Assembly: GCA_024734555.1 (NCBI GenBank)
Contig: JANPWX010000545.1
Coordinates: forward strand, 1 to 64,000
DNA: 64,000 bases
From: Trochalopteron elliotii
Taxonomy: Eukaryota; Chordata; Aves; Passeriformes; Leiothrichidae
Direction of reading: 5' to 3'
Shown here: one piece after another, positions 24,001-39,000 of the stretch
Numbering within the stretch: the stretch's first letter is position 1
Layout: every line of letters starts with the position of its first letter
Position numbers and translations under genes: made by a program
The notes under the pieces: generated by a model
The model's input: the letters and a program-made list of their open reading frames with translations, nothing else
What the model was told of the DNA's origin: nothing
The model's database searches: none

Positions 24001-27000
24001 CAGGAATTGCAGATGCAGGTGCTGTGGCTGTGAGCTGGCCTTCTCCTTCACTGCCCATGACAGAAAAGCATTTCTGCCTCTGAGAAATGTGCCCCTTGAG
24101 TACTTCCCCAGAGAAACCTTATCTAGGATCATGCACATCCAAATTTCTGAAGAATCAAGGAAAAGAAACCATAAAGAAATTAAATTCCTGAAATTTCACC
24201 TATCTGCCATTAGAAAAGCCCAACCACATCATAATACAAAAAAAAAAAAACCCTCACAAACACTGCAGGAATACCTTGGAAAGCAAAGCAAAGAAAAAAA
24301 AAGGTCCCTTCTCCCAGTGCCTGAAATCAAGAAACAAAGGCACTGGAAAACACCAGGTGGCAACAGATTTGCTACAAAGGGAATAAAATTCTTCTGTCCC
24401 CACTCTGGATAGGGCAGATCTGAACAGGATTTCAGAAACACTGAAAACCTATCCCAGGAAGAGTGAAGCCAGCTCTGCAGTCCCAGGTGGGGAGGCTGTG
24501 CCATCACAGGGTGGGTGACACTTCCCTGTGGAAGTGCAACAATTCAAGAAGGAACTGAATCATTGTAACTACATCATTTACAAACAGACTGCAGGAGATG
24601 CTGCTTTTATGTGGGCCTGAATTGTGAAAGAGAACAAAGCTTGTCTGAGCACAAGAGAAAAAAAAAGGGAAAAAAAGGAAATGGGGCATTTTGAGAAAGT
24701 CTTTACAGAAAATCCAAACCAATGACCTAATTCTGACAGGAGAAGGAGCAGAAAAATAACATTTTGTGTTCCAGGGAACAAGGACCCAGCCTGAGGGATC
24801 AGAAGTGCCTCAAGGAAGTTAAGCAAGAAATTGTTTCCTATTTCCCAGCAGGTTCTTAAGGCAGAGGGAACAGGGAAGCTGCAGCAGGGGCTCAAGCATG
24901 ATCACAGCCACACCCAACTCAGCATCATCAGGGGGAAAAGCAAGACCCCCAGGAAGAACTCCAAGATCTCCTGGCCATTTTTATCTGCAGCTGAGGTCAA
25001 CAGCTTTAACATCACAATGACCAAGAAGACCATTCTGGTCTTTAGAGAAGAGCATAAACACATTTTTAAATAAATAAGCACAATAGGAGTGGGAAATCCC
25101 AAATTAAATGCTTTCACTTTCTTTTTTTTTCACCCTAAGTTTAGTCAGCACTACTTGACAGACCAAAGAAACAGATGAAATGAAAAAGCACAACATAAAG
25201 TAACAATAAAATAACAGAAACAGCAAGGGAGACAGAAATGCTGCTTGTTGCAACTGCCCCACTCATCAGCCTGCCCCCAGCCTGTGTTCCTGTGCTCCTT
25301 GAAAACAGCACAGAGCTTTCCATCTATACAGTTAAAAGAAATTCAAACAAGTCCTGGTTAGGAAAGTTTAAGATTCCATTTGAAACATCTAGACTGTACA
25401 CAATGAGACCTCCAGGTGCAATTTAGAGAGTGCATAATTATTTCCATAAATCATTACCTTGGATAATAGTTTGTCAAACAAGCTATCCATTATGGCAACG
25501 AGCTTGGCTGAAATTTCAGCTATGTGGTCGTGATAATCCTGGAAGGGAAGAAAGCAGGTTTCATTTTTCTAGTGGCATTAATGCTCTTCAGAGCACAGCT
25601 GAAAAGCAGAACTCTGTGTTTCAGGAAAAGAATTACCTTTGTGATGTGGTCAAAATGCCTGAGCATGCTGAACTGCTTGGGCTGCAGCCGAGCCTCAAAG
25701 TGAGCCCTGATGGTGGGAATGTAGTGTACAATGAGCTGGAGACAACGTGAGGAAAGGGCTGTGAACACAGGGAGAGAAACAAGGTGGTTATTACTCAGGG
25801 AGAGTCATTTCTGTGTGGATTTATGTCTCCTTGGACATAAGGAACACAATAATCTGACACCATTTCACAGGGTGGGTTTTTTGTCTTGTTCTCAAAGCAG
25901 GGAGGTGTAACACGTTTGTTTCCCCAGCCAGTGAAGATGCCAGACTGGAACCTGGCTGCTCACACCCAGCTTTGGTGAGATGGGATAAGGGGACTGATTT
26001 TACAGCAGGCTGTGGGTGTTTACTCCATATTTTGAGCCCTGAGAACACGCAGACATCACAGAGATCTCTAAAGACCTGACTCATCAGGCTACTTAACCTC
26101 AGTGACCACATTCTCAAGGCAGCAGTGTTTCTGCTGCAGTGGTGTGCAAAACACCCTGACCTGCCCTGAACCTGCTCCTGCTGCTGCAGTGCCAGCAGGA
26201 TCCCAAAAAACAGGCTTCTCCCAACTCCAACAGGGCCTGAGCCAGCAGCAGGACACACACACTGGTGCCACACACTGGCCAAACATCCTGACCCAGCTGT
26301 GGGTCCCATTCTCATCAGGCTGTTCCCTTTCCAGAAGGAAAATACAGATTCTCACCCTGAAATGTGGGAATTCTAAGCTTAAACATTTGCTCCAACCCAT
26401 CAATCAAAGGCTCTTGAGAAATTTCAGGAGAAAGTTTTAAAACCACACTCCAGGCAGGTAACTGGCAAAGTCTTACCACCCTCTTGTGTCAACTCAAACA
26501 CTGCACATCACAGATATTTAGGGATTTTCTGCCCTTGGGTTTTTTTTAACAGGCAGGGGAACAAGCTTTGACATTTTAAACACAGAAATCCATACCTAGG
26601 TTTTTTGTGGTGATTGTTTTCAAGCCAACAACTTGTAATGCACCAGCTCCAAGCACTAACTGGCAACTTCTAGAGTTGAAATACTGTGAGAAAAAGAAGG
26701 ACAGTGAAAATGCATGTTGACTCTTTATCAACCACATAAATTCACAGTTTAGAAACACAATCAATGGAACTTTGCAAGATTAAGTCAGTTATTTAAAGGC
26801 CAGTTCCAGAGTGACACTAGTTTTCCTCAGTAGAGTAGCCAGGTAATACCAGAGGGGAAAACATCAAGACAAAAGGTTTCTCCTCAGGCTCTTGACCTTC
26901 TCCACTGCTGATGTTAAAGGAAACTTGAAAGCACTGAAACTCCCTCCTGCTGAGGTGACTGAATCTGTGTTTGTACCATTATGAAATACTGGATTTAAGA

Positions 27001-30000
27001 AATGATGCACAGAAGATGAAAAGCCAGTCCTGTCACAATTCCAGGTACAGTGGACAACTCAAGACTTTCCTATTTTACTTCCAGGAGAAAAGAAGTTGTA
27101 ACTCAAAGCACAACAAAGCCTCTGGACTGTAAGACAGCTGCTATCAGCACATTCTTATTTACACTGGAATTCTGCTTCCTCACCCAGCTTGAGACACCAG
27201 ATATTCCAGACTGGGCCTGGGTGATGCAGCAGAAAAGTCACTGCTGCTGTCCCCAACTCCTGCACTGAATGTAGAGCAGAAGTCCCAGGGCTCATATCTG
27301 AACTGAACTGTCCAATGACATTGAGAGGGAAAACTTTCCTCATACACCTGAAGATGCAGAAGAAATTGTGACAAGGCTGTCCTGCAGCTTGTGTCTGCAA
27401 CAGAGGACTGCCCTCACAGAGACCTCCTTTTTGAGGGCAGGGGCATTGATTCTGCTTCACAGGTCTTCCTTCATGATAATGCAAGAACAAACCCAAAATT
27501 TCAACCTTCCTTGTGTAAAAAGAGGAAATAATTTTCTGGCTGTTGCCTGGTGTTAGTCACAAAATGTGTTAGGCTCACAGAGCCACCATGAACTACTCCC
27601 CAAACTCTGGGCTGCCAGAATGGTGCATCCAGGGCCAGAAAAGCAACCCAGACCTCATCCCACACCTGAACCAGAGCTGTGTGTGGCCCCTGGTCTGAGA
27701 GGCATAACAAGACAGAGGGCAGGGCTTGAAACTGCTTCACATTCACTTCATCTTCTCCAGAAAAACATGAACTTCTCTTACAGCTCTGTGTGGAATTTAA
27801 AGTAGACTCACTGAGTCAAAGTATCTCACACAACCTGAGCTCCTCTAAGGTATTTAACTCAGGTTAGTGTTAACTGTGAGGCAAACCATCAAAAACTTGG
27901 TCTGTAAAGGCTGCTGGCCACACAAACTGTCCCCTGCCTTTTGTGGGAATGACTGTTCCCAGATGTCCTGGTGCAGACAGAGCACTGAGGGAGCAGAATG
28001 CCTGGCACAGAGCAACACCTCCTCCTTGTGCCTGCTGGGAGGAAAGCATTCCTGCACCCAGGAAGGTCAGGAGCCTTCTTCTCTTGTCTGCACCACCTGA
28101 ATAACTCCAGTAAATACAGCCACGTGTGCTCAGTGTGGCCCCTCCCAACACTGAGGTGCTGGAATGTGCCCAGAAAAGGATCTGGAGCACAAGTTTGATG
28201 AGGAGAAGCTGAGGGAGCCAGGGGGGCTCAGCCTCAGAGGGACCTTTTTGCTCTCTACAACTCCCTGACAGGAGGGTGCAGCCAGGCAGGGCTCAGTCTC
28301 TTCTTCCACAAACAACAGGACAAGAGGGAACAGCCTCAAGTTTCACCAGGTTTGGATATTAGGGATAATCTCTTCACTGAATGGGTGGTCAAACATTGGA
28401 ACAGGAGAGTGGTGGAGTCACCATCCCTGGAAGTATTTAAAAGATGTGTAGATGTGGCCCTGGGCACGTGGTTTAGTGCTGGCCTTGGCAGTGTTGGGTA
28501 AATGACTTGATTGATCTTTGAGATCATTTCCAATCTAAAGGATTTCATGATTTCCCTCAGGCTGCAGCCACAGCTCAGAGCTGCCTGGAATTTCATTATC
28601 TGGGAATGCTTTCCATTTTCCATCACTAGCAAGTCTAGCTCTTGCCACTCTCAAAGTCTGCTGGCTCTGACAGCTGTCAAACAAAAACTACAGTGCCAGA
28701 ACACCTGGAGTGCCTCTACTTTATTCCAAGTGTAAATAAATGAGCTTTTGTTTTTTTCTAGCTATTCTTGACACCTGTCCAATTGATGGCACCTTGCTGA
28801 CAGATAAAAAAATACAGTAATTAAACTGCTCATGATGTTTGAGCACCAAGAAATAAACCACAACTGACAGAGCTAGAATGAGACAAGGTAAGGAGAGGGA
28901 AGTAACACAGAAATGCAAATCTGGCCAAGTTTGATGCATCCACTGCTATTCTACCTGTGAAAAGGTGCTGCAATTCCTGAGGGAAGCAGCTGGAAAAGAG
29001 ACTTGAATAGGGGCAGGCTCAGACAGACTGATTTGCCTTGGACAGTGCCTTTAAAAGTGACAATCTGTGGATGAATGTGAATGAGTACTGCAGGGAGCAG
29101 TGTTGCTGTGTCTGGTTATTCAAATACAAACTACCAATAGGACAAATATTTAAAAGTCCATCTCCTAGAGTTTGTTTCCTCTCCCCTGCCCCCCACCCTA
29201 TGTAAAATATCCTTTTGGAGACTGAATCTGTTTATCTTTCATTGATTATGCTCATGCTCACAACTCAAAATACCTGATACGACCTTTGTGGGCAAAGATA
29301 CAAGTGAAAGCCTTGATATAAATTAACTGCTGGGCTTTGGAGCCTATATAGATACATATAAATATATAAATATTATATATATGTGTGTGTGTGTGTATAT
29401 ATATGTGTATATAAGTATATATATGTGTATTTAAGTATATATATATATGTGTGACAGTTTTAAGGAGCATTAATGTGCTGCTTTTATTATTGATTACTTG
29501 TTTTACTTTGCAGTGCCTGGGCTTTACCAGTTTCCCTCTTCTCTAGTGAGAAATAAATGACAAAGAGGTTCTGTTGTTTCATCACCGTTACATTTTACAA
29601 CACAACCTTCAACCCACACTATTTTTCATTCTTCTAATGACTGTACTGATTTGTAAAAACCAAGGGATTTGTTTCCTTCCTCAATATAGGTATGTATTTC
29701 TGTGGCATCAGGGATCAAATTGCTTTTTCTTCAGCAGCATTAATCCTACACCAGGCAGCTATGTTAAATACCACTAGATGGGATTTCCAATATTCCAGGT
29801 GAACAGCCAGAGTTAATTCCCACAAAAATTGCATCTTGGCTTGAAAGCTTTCCTTATGGCACAGCAGCAAACACAATGATTCCTGGTAATTTTAATGATT
29901 TAGGTGAGATCACAAAAGCACAGGAGCATTACTGAGGGTAAGACATGTTCTCTGCTTGGCCATACCTTGAGTAAATCCGACAGGCGTGTCAGCATGTCAG

Positions 30001-33000
30001 TGGTGATGGAAGGAATGTTATCCACACACTGGCAGTACTCCAGGATTATTCTTATTAGCAGCAATACTGTCCTGGAAGAGAGGTAACAGCCAAATGTGTC
30101 ATCTCAGTGCACAAAAGATGCTGAAAAATCAACCACCAGTCAGGCCAGTCATGTTGATAGAAAGGCATCCAATGCTAGAGATTACTGCATTGAATAAATC
30201 CACTAATTTTTGTGAAGAAGTAAAACATAAAAGGAGATTTACACAGAGATACAATTACATAGAGATAGTTACAACCAATTCCACAAGGTGGTGTGTGGAG
30301 GAAGTATTTTATATGAAAGAAAAATCTCTGAAAAATACCTAATAAATGCTAAGGAGTCACAAACAGAGGAGGCAGCTGTGAAGAAACAGCACCAAATATT
30401 CCAAGATGCTCAACACCTGTAATTTCTCAAGTCAGAAGGCACTGGAGAATTTGGGAGCTACTGGATGGAATTAAAAGAAGGCTCCCCATAGAGCAAGCAT
30501 GCTCCTTTGAATTCAGATACACAGAAGGCAGGAAAATTGATGCAAGATCAAATGTTCAGAGTGGATATTTTAACATTTCAAAAAGTTCAATCTCTTTCTT
30601 CCTTTAGGCAGTAGAGTGCAGAAAGATGATGCCAAGTCAACTGAAAATCAACACCTGCAGAATGTTTTGTGAACACGAGGCATTTGAGATGAACTCCTTT
30701 TATTTGATTAGATGCAGGGAAACTGGATGTAGAAGTGTGTAGGAATGAAACAAATATTTGCACTGTGAAGCTCTCAATTGCCTCACAGAGCTAAATATAA
30801 CAAGTTTCAAGTGAGCAGAGAGGTATGTTATCAAACACATCATATATTAAGCAAATTTTATCCTTTAGAGCAGTGCTCCTACTCGACCTGAAATGCTCTT
30901 TCAGCAGTGATATCATCTGCCTGGCACAGAATTTTTCAGCCACCAGATTCTGTTTCCAATTGAACAGTGACACATCATCATGAAGCAACCCATAAAATGA
31001 CAGCTGCTCCAAGACACCCTGTACATCACACCTTTTAAGTTTGGTGCAAATTGATGTTAGAGCTCTGGGGAGTGAGATCTTCCAGGCTTTTACTCCCTCT
31101 CCAAAAACACTCTCATGCATAATTAATGCTTAAGCCTCACAGTCTCTGGAAACACAGCATGTTTTGAAATGAAAGAAATAAGGGAGTAGCATACATTTTA
31201 AAATGTCTCTGATGTAACCAGCTTTAAGAAACCACTTTCCAATTCAAATCAGCCAGGATACCAAGAAATAGCACATGCAGCTTCTGATATCTTATCTGAG
31301 TATCTTATCTTATTCTGAGTAAGATAAGCAACCATTCAGCAGTGCATTCAGGTATTTTGGTGCTGTCCAGCCCAGAGAGAAGAGGGCTCTGGGGAGACCT
31401 TATTGCAGCCTTTCCCTATTTAAGGGGCTTAGAGTTTATCAGCTTAAATAAGACAGTTTAACAGCAATCTTAAATAAGATTGCTAAAGCTGTTAGCATTC
31501 ATCACAGTTCTACTCAAAAGTTCTTGCCAACTAACCCACTGCTAAGAGAAAAGAGTGCATCTTACCCAACTGTTGCATATTTTTGTCCTTCAACAATAAG
31601 GAATTCAGCTGGCTTTCTTTCTTCAGTAGCTAGATATTTTAGTAAGACAGGAAAAAGAAGTGAGTTGAACTAAAAACGAGTGCAAAAAATGCTGTTTATA
31701 AAAATACAGTGTTCACTTACTAAGGTTTGAAAAACCCCCAATCTTTGTAGCAAGCACTTCTTTTATTTTTACTAAATTAATAAATACTTTTAACAAGTAT
31801 TTATTAAATAGCTGATCACCCATCAAAATTTTTATGACCCATCAAGTTACTCGGGTATGATTTTAGCATAAAATCTGCTATGATTTTAGATCAAAAATCT
31901 CATAGTCCCACAGTCATCATGGACTTAAAAACTCCAAATACAACAGGTTACCCAACAGAAGAAAGGCAGAAAAAGCCACTACGTTTTTCTACTACACATT
32001 CTCAAGTGATTTGCTGTGTATGTTAATATTTTAGCTTCAAATCACTTTTTCCTCAGGCTTCATAACAGAAGCTCTTACTGAGGCAGTTTTTCATGCTAAA
32101 TTGTCTGCTTGAAGGAGGCTGCAGGAGGTTATTTTACAAGCAATGGTTGGTGAACATATTTTGGTGTCATGTTCCATAACTGGAGTGCTCATTGCTTTAA
32201 TAAACTCTCTGTTATCTGCTATGCTCCTTCTGGGAGGTCAGGGTTTCTCCACCATGACATCACTGGATTTTCTTCCTTCTAATCTCTTTTCTCCCCACTC
32301 TCTGCATGTTTTCTTCCTCTTCTGGGTGTTCACTTCCCCTCTCCAATCACTGCAATATTGGATGAGTATCCCCACGAGGTAAGAACACATTAAGCATTCC
32401 CACTGTGCACACAGGGAAGTGGGGCAGGAGGAGGAAAAAGTGACTTCTCTGAGGTCAAATGAGGTTTCTGTGGCAAGGTAAATAATTGAATGAACATGAG
32501 TTTTCCCTTCCATGAGCAGCCACATGGCATGCTGCCTTTCATCTGAACTGGCAGATGAAGCAGTGGGAAGGAGGAGCAGGCTTTGTTTCATACAAGGAGG
32601 GCTGAGCACATGTGGGAAAAGACTGAATTTGTGCAGAGATTGCAAGCCTCTACACTGGGAATAAAAGGGCAGCTTTCTCCCTGTGCTAACACTTCTCAAA
32701 AAATAAACAGACAATCTTTCAGCACAAGGCATTTCAACAGCAGTAACAGGGAAAAAAAATAATAAAGAAAAGAGAACAGCAATCAACTTTCTTCTCATCC
32801 CCTGCAAAGGACAGCAAGCAAACACAGATGCAGCGTGTCATCAGAACATGTCCATCCACATTCAACAGCAGAATTATAAATTCTGCAGATAATAAACTCA
32901 TTTCACAGCAGGACTGCAAGGCACACACCTGTTGGTTTTTTTTCAGGGAGAGAAATCCTGCCATCTGACACTGAATCAACGAGGTCCTGGAACTCAGCAG

Positions 33001-36000
33001 GAACTTCAGCTTGCTTCCAGCGCTCGTTGTCCAAAAGCAGGCTGGTTAGAAACAAAAAAAGACAGGAGGCTGAGAAAGAAATACCTTGTCCTGACACTTC
33101 TCTTGCCTGTAATGCTGAAAAATGATTTAAAAAAAACCCCTACTGGCCCAAAATGTTATGTCAGTCATCTTCATGAGAAGGAGGTGCCCAACAGCTGTCA
33201 GCAGCAAAACAGAACAACACTGTGCTGGTCTGGAGATCTCACAATTTGTTCATTCAATCTGTTGTAGGAGATCAAAAACTACACCAGGCAATAAAGGTCT
33301 TTGTGAGATCACTGCCAATGAAGTAATGTGTAAATACTGGAATTTTAACAGCTTTTGATGGATGAGAGCAAACAGACTTGATGGATGTTACTTGGAGGCT
33401 GTTCCTCCACGGGCTTTGGGTTTGCTTCTTGTTTAGAAAACAGCTGAAAGTGAATTATTCTTAAACCCCTGAAACAGAGCAATCCTGCCCTTCAATGTTA
33501 GTTTTGTGTACTTTCTGTAGCCATTACTGTACTTATTTAGGTAACTGTAGAACAACCCAGTTTGAAGAAACCAAGGTATGAAAACAGTAAAAGTCTAAAC
33601 CAACTGAAAACAATTGGGATTTAATAGTTTTTTCACCCTCTGCTTTTAAGTACAACAAGCTTTCTGATGTTCTAGGCAACAAAAGATTGTGTTTGGCTGG
33701 CATGGGATACATAAAATTATTCATGGAAGAACACGAAAATCGTCTACCCAGAGGTACCTTAGTTTTGTCTTCCTCTCCTCATGAAACCTATTCACAAATC
33801 TATTGGCTTGACTCTGAAGAGCTCCTCTCAAGGACATGCTTTTCCTGCCACAGATCTGCTCCGTATCCAAGATGAAACCTTCCATCAGGCGAGAGAGAGT
33901 AACAAACTCGCTGGAATTCAGCTTCTCTAGGAAACCATCCTGCAGGCAAAAAACAACACTGTAAAGAGACCATATCACCACAAAAATTCAGAGATACACA
34001 GAAATAACCAGTCAGCATGGCTGAGGGCTACTACAGTTTGAAGAGGTTATTTAACCCTGTGTGTGACAGACAGGGTAAAATGCAGTGCAAGCAGACACGC
34101 ATTCTCTGCATGAAGCATCAGAGACAGCAAATATTAAAAAGAGCAAAAAATAGGTAGAAGAAACCAACACTGCCTTGCAATGATTTATATTAACATTAAT
34201 ATATATATCAGTGCTCTGAGCATTACCATGCAGAGCCTGTGGCAGCAGGAACAGCTCCTGAACTCCCATTATGGATTCCATGAACCCTCAGAACCCTGAT
34301 TACAGCAATCACCTGGAAGAAAATGCTCACCAAGCATGAGGCACCAGCAGCAGCCTGACCCAAATCTCTCACCTTTGCTCTTGCCATGAGGAACTTGACA
34401 GAACGATCGTGGCAGATATCAGAGGCATTATAAAGTAGCTCTTGGATGTTGTTTGCCAGCCTGACCAGCTCCAGGTCAGTCAGTTTCATGTCATCCCCGA
34501 TCCTGTAAAGGACAGAAGCAGTTGGCTGAGCATCAGCTCAGGGAGCAAAGAGTATTTTTGCACACAGGAGGAAAAGAGCCTTGCAGCAACTGTCAAATGC
34601 AGTCAGTTAATCAGCAAAGCCACTTGATAGAGATGGGATCTTCTAAGCTGCTGTCAAGGTCCTGTCAGCCCCTTGTAGGAAGGAAATGTCTAACAGCACA
34701 TACTTTTCTTTTTGGTTCTGCATTCTGAATGCTACTAATGGTCTAAGAGTAAACATGATATAACCATTACTGATACAATAAATGTAATTGACAATTTACT
34801 GAATTAAAATTTACCCAGCTCCTGTGAGACTTCAGCATCACAAGCATAAGACAGATAAAACACAGCACTTTTCTTCCAATGCAAGTGTAAAGCCTAAAAT
34901 AGACACTCTGCTCTCTCCACAGCCTTCATCTACAGGCTGTCATTCTATTGCCTCTTTAGACTTCAGGGTCTTAAGCTGGTGCTTTTTAAAAAACCTTGTA
35001 TGACCAGCACTTAGCACAGCTCTGCTGTCCATGGCTCATGCCATTAGTGAGGATCACAATCTTCTGGGCCAGCCCAAGGACTGACAGCATGACAGGAGAG
35101 AACTTAGGACACTACAGAGCAGCAACTGGGGTAACATGGCTCTGAGTATTTTTATTAGCCTGCTCCAAACACAGAGCAAAGGTGCAAACAAAACCAGAAG
35201 AGTGATGATGAAGTAAGTTCATTTTAGAACAAAGTTATGCAAGCAGCCTCAGAAACAACTTTCCTCCCCAGAAGCTGGATGGTGTATTTTTAGCAAACTT
35301 GGCAAAGTGCTCCAGACTAGTTTGGATCCAACCCCCTTTCCCTTTCCCTGCTCTTCCATGTAACCCTGAACTCCTCTTCACATTTCACTTCCCTTCCAGC
35401 ACACGACAGATGTTCAGACATACAAAGGCCTGTGTTTTATGCACAGCAGATTTATTTTAAATCCATCTCCTTCAGCCAGCACTGTCATTTGGTGGGGAAG
35501 GTCTCTATCAAAACTAACAGCTGCTTCAACACATAAGTACAGACACTCAAGGACCAAGCAGCAAGAGCAGGCCACTTGCTGTCTTCAATCTCTCAGCAGG
35601 GTAACAAGTGGTATTTCAGTTTTGCTTCACATAACTCTGTATCAGACTGGCTTTGAAGTGGTTCATGCCCAAGTCCCACACACATTATGCCTGGTTCTTT
35701 TCAAAAGATAGCTCTGACTTGCAGCCACAAGTAAAGGGTGCATTAAAGGATGCCAGAAGGTTGGAGGGAACTCTGGAGACTGGAGCACCTCAGGGCAGCA
35801 CTGCCTATGTGACCAAAGCACTGAGATGGATTTGTTTGTTTATTTGTTTATGGAAGTCAAATAGTTGATGACAAACAGAAGATATGTCTCCCCAGAATTT
35901 ATCAAGGTTATTCCATGAAGCCATCTTTAAAAAACAAACAAACAAACCAGGAAAAATAACCATAGGGAACATGGACAGGGAACTGAAATGCTTCTGCCTG

Positions 36001-39000
36001 CTAAAGGCATGACAAACAACCTGTGTTTCAGATTTTCAGACTTTCTTTCAGTCTTTTCACACTCACATCTCTCCTGCTCTCTACACAAGTGCCCTCCCCA
36101 GAAAAACTAACCGAAAAGGGGCTCTTTTCTGGAAAAGTGACATAAATCAGCCCCTGTACCACTCCACATGGAGGTGAAAAAAAGGCAAACATAACAGTGC
36201 ACCCTGATGGCAGCCTCTAAGGGAAGAACCACCACACTTCACCCACCTAAAAACCACATTCCTCCAAAGCCATTTTTTACACCGCGTGACCACAACCAAC
36301 CGCCTGCACCTCACCCCTCCAGCTGGAGACGGGCAGGGCGTTCACTCACATCATCTCCACTCCTCCTGCAGTGACAGAAGAGGAGGTGTGCTCCTTGCTG
36401 GATGAGGAATCAGTGGTGCACTCGGGCTCTGAGACAGAGTCACTGCTGCAGGGCTCACTGTTGGGGGAGGTGTTCCTCTGGGAGGTTGGGAGCTCGCCGT
36501 CGCCGAAGGCGTCGCTGATGAACATCCCCTCGTGGGTCAGGTAGGCCACCTCGCTGTCCACCACGCTCTCCTTGGCAGAGTTCTTCTGCAAAGTGTCCTC
36601 CAGATCTCTGGTTTTTTGGTTCTTGTCTAGAACCAAGAAAACCACGCTACGGATAGTGTTTAACGTTGCCTGGAATGAAATGTAACTCTTATTACAAAAC
36701 CCAGCTCGTGCGACAAAGAGATTTTCTTTCACCCACAAAATTAAACTAAATCCTGGCTTTATCTTCTGTCCTGCAATTAGTATTTAAAGGCAGATCAATT
36801 TGTCTGATGTTTCTGAGACAGAAAGAAACCTCATTTGGAGCAATCTGACATGTACAAAAGTCCTGTCCTAATCCCTGGCAGTTTAGAATAAAAGTAATCG
36901 AGCAGAAGATGTCTTATCTCTTTGTCACTGCTCTCTTTGTTAGCACTAATCATTTTTGCCCTGGATGCTGATATTCACATCTCCTTTCAATCAGAAGTTT
37001 CAACTCCACAAGCAAAACCAACATCTTAAAGACTTCAAACGGAAAAGCAACTTCACTCCCTTTCATGCCTGAACTGTATGAAGTTCTTTGCCAATGAATG
37101 TCTTACCTTTACTCTCTTGAGGAAGATGGTGAATTTAGAAAAAATATCCTTCAGTAAATCAAACCACTGAGGAAAATTCATCATCCTCATCTGGTCTGCA
37201 AGCCTAAAAAAAGAGCAGTATTCAGCAAACAGCAGTTGTTTGCTGGCCATGATGCCTACTGGCACATAAAGGAAAAGAAAACATGCTTTAAATGGAATTG
37301 CAAATATAAGGAAAACTGTGCAGACTTTTACCTGGCAAGCAACAGACACCACCTGAACAACAAAAAAAACCTACATGAAAATACTTCTCAAGTGTTAAAA
37401 AAGCTGTGTTATGAAGTCCATTTATAAAGGCTCAATTTGCAAGGCATGTAAGTGGAGTGGGGAAGGGGGGGCTATAGAATTAGATCATACTATAAGAAAA
37501 TCAAAGCTTCACTTTGATTTAGTTCATTCCTGGGCATAATGTTCCCTTCCCTGGGATAAGTATGTGTTATATAGGGATGTGGTTCATAACATTTTCACAA
37601 ACCACGTGGGAGGGGGAAAAAAAATTACAAAAAAACCTACATGGAAATACTTTCAAGTGTTAAAAAGCTGTGTTATGAAGCCCATTTAATGGCTCAATCT
37701 GCAGGGCATTGCAATGAGACCACTTCTGTTACTGAAGTACAAGTCAGTTTTTTGTGGCAAAAGGACAGAAAAATCATTGACAGAACAAAAATTAAATAAT
37801 TTTTAATACACAGCCAGGACCCAAGAGCAGAAGACTAAACACTGGAGAATGGTGACCAAATATCCAGTGTGTAAATATGACCCTGTGCCCAGTCATTTCC
37901 CAATCTGGGTATGAAACCCATGCAGGTTTTGCAACTCAATTTTGCTTTATCAGCTGGACTATTTTTATTATCTTGGGGTAACACTTTGCTGAGTCAAGTG
38001 AATCATAAAGCCACAGAAAAAACAGAAGCTGGCAGGGGGCCCCTGGAGCTGGGGCCTCTGGAGCTGCCTTGGCCATGGCAGGTCCAACTACACTGGGTTG
38101 CTCTGGGTCAGCCCAAGCCTGAGCATGTCCCAAAACAGAGATTCCACAGCTTCTCTGGGCTTGTGTTTGACCAGCCTGATGGGGAACAGAGTCTCCCTAT
38201 GACTGAATTGACATTTCTCATCTTCCACATTGTGCTCACTGCCCTCTGAGCAAACTCTGAGAGGAGCCTGGCTCCATCTCTGCTCTGGCATTTGGCTTTG
38301 CTGGGCTTGCTGAGGTTCCTGATGGACCATTTCTCGGGCTGAAATTGTTTGGTTATCCTCTCTGGATGGCTCCTGTTCTTGATTATGGGGGAGAAATTTA
38401 AACTAATGACATGTTTTAATATAAAGTCCCAGATTATGGCAACAGGGAATGCTTTCAAGTGGAGATATAGTCAAGAGATATGTGCTTCATGTAGTGAGAT
38501 TCACAGAATTATTTTAGTATTTATTTCAAAGGTAAATTTAAGGTAACATTAGAATCTGAATGGGAAGTAAAACAATATCCACCCAGAGGTGGACAAAAGC
38601 AGAGAATTAAGATGCAAGAGAAGCATAATCCTTAATTACAGGGAAATTTAAGCAAAAATTACAACAGTAAATTTATCTATGCTAAAAAACATACTATCCC
38701 CACCCACCCATCACCACCACAAAAAAAAAAAATCTGGCTGCATACTTACTTAACAACCACTTCTGTGTCTATTTCTTCTATCTGTGATACTGTATTAACC
38801 ACACACTGTCAAATTTTAAGGGAAAAAAAAAAACAAAACAAAAGAAGATCTTAGCTTCTTTCTAACCACTGCTGAGTATCATAACAAACACATTAATCCT
38901 CAAGTTAAAATAAGGAAAAGTAAAATAAGAAAAGAAAGACATACTTGTGTCACTTAACAGCTTGTTTCTCTAAAAACAAACAAACAAACTAACAAAAAAA

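Larger units (their letters stand above)
26684..29965 (-). other. VPS54: VPS54 intron with CR1 copy and TA/TG repeat
   Basis: 3.3 kb. Contains a CR1 3' fragment (about 28150-28553, plus strand) and a TA/TG-rich microsatellite (29345-29452). No exon-like segment recognised. Confidence 0.8.
30072..31565 (-). other. VPS54: VPS54 intron, residues 735/736
   Basis: 1.5 kb. Holds a perfect 9-base inverted repeat with 7-base loop (31304-31328) and a short CR1 remnant at about 31362-31430. A minus-strand chance ORF at 30791-31120 has no supporting match or splice context. Confidence 0.7.

Noticed and set aside
29258..29470. 70-codon minus-strand frame rich in Ile, Tyr, His and Thr
   Set aside because: Translation of the TA/TG microsatellite.
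32238..32825. 195-codon minus-strand open frame
   Set aside because: Falls entirely in a VPS54 intron, low-complexity composition, no recognisable domain, and the flanking exons join without it.
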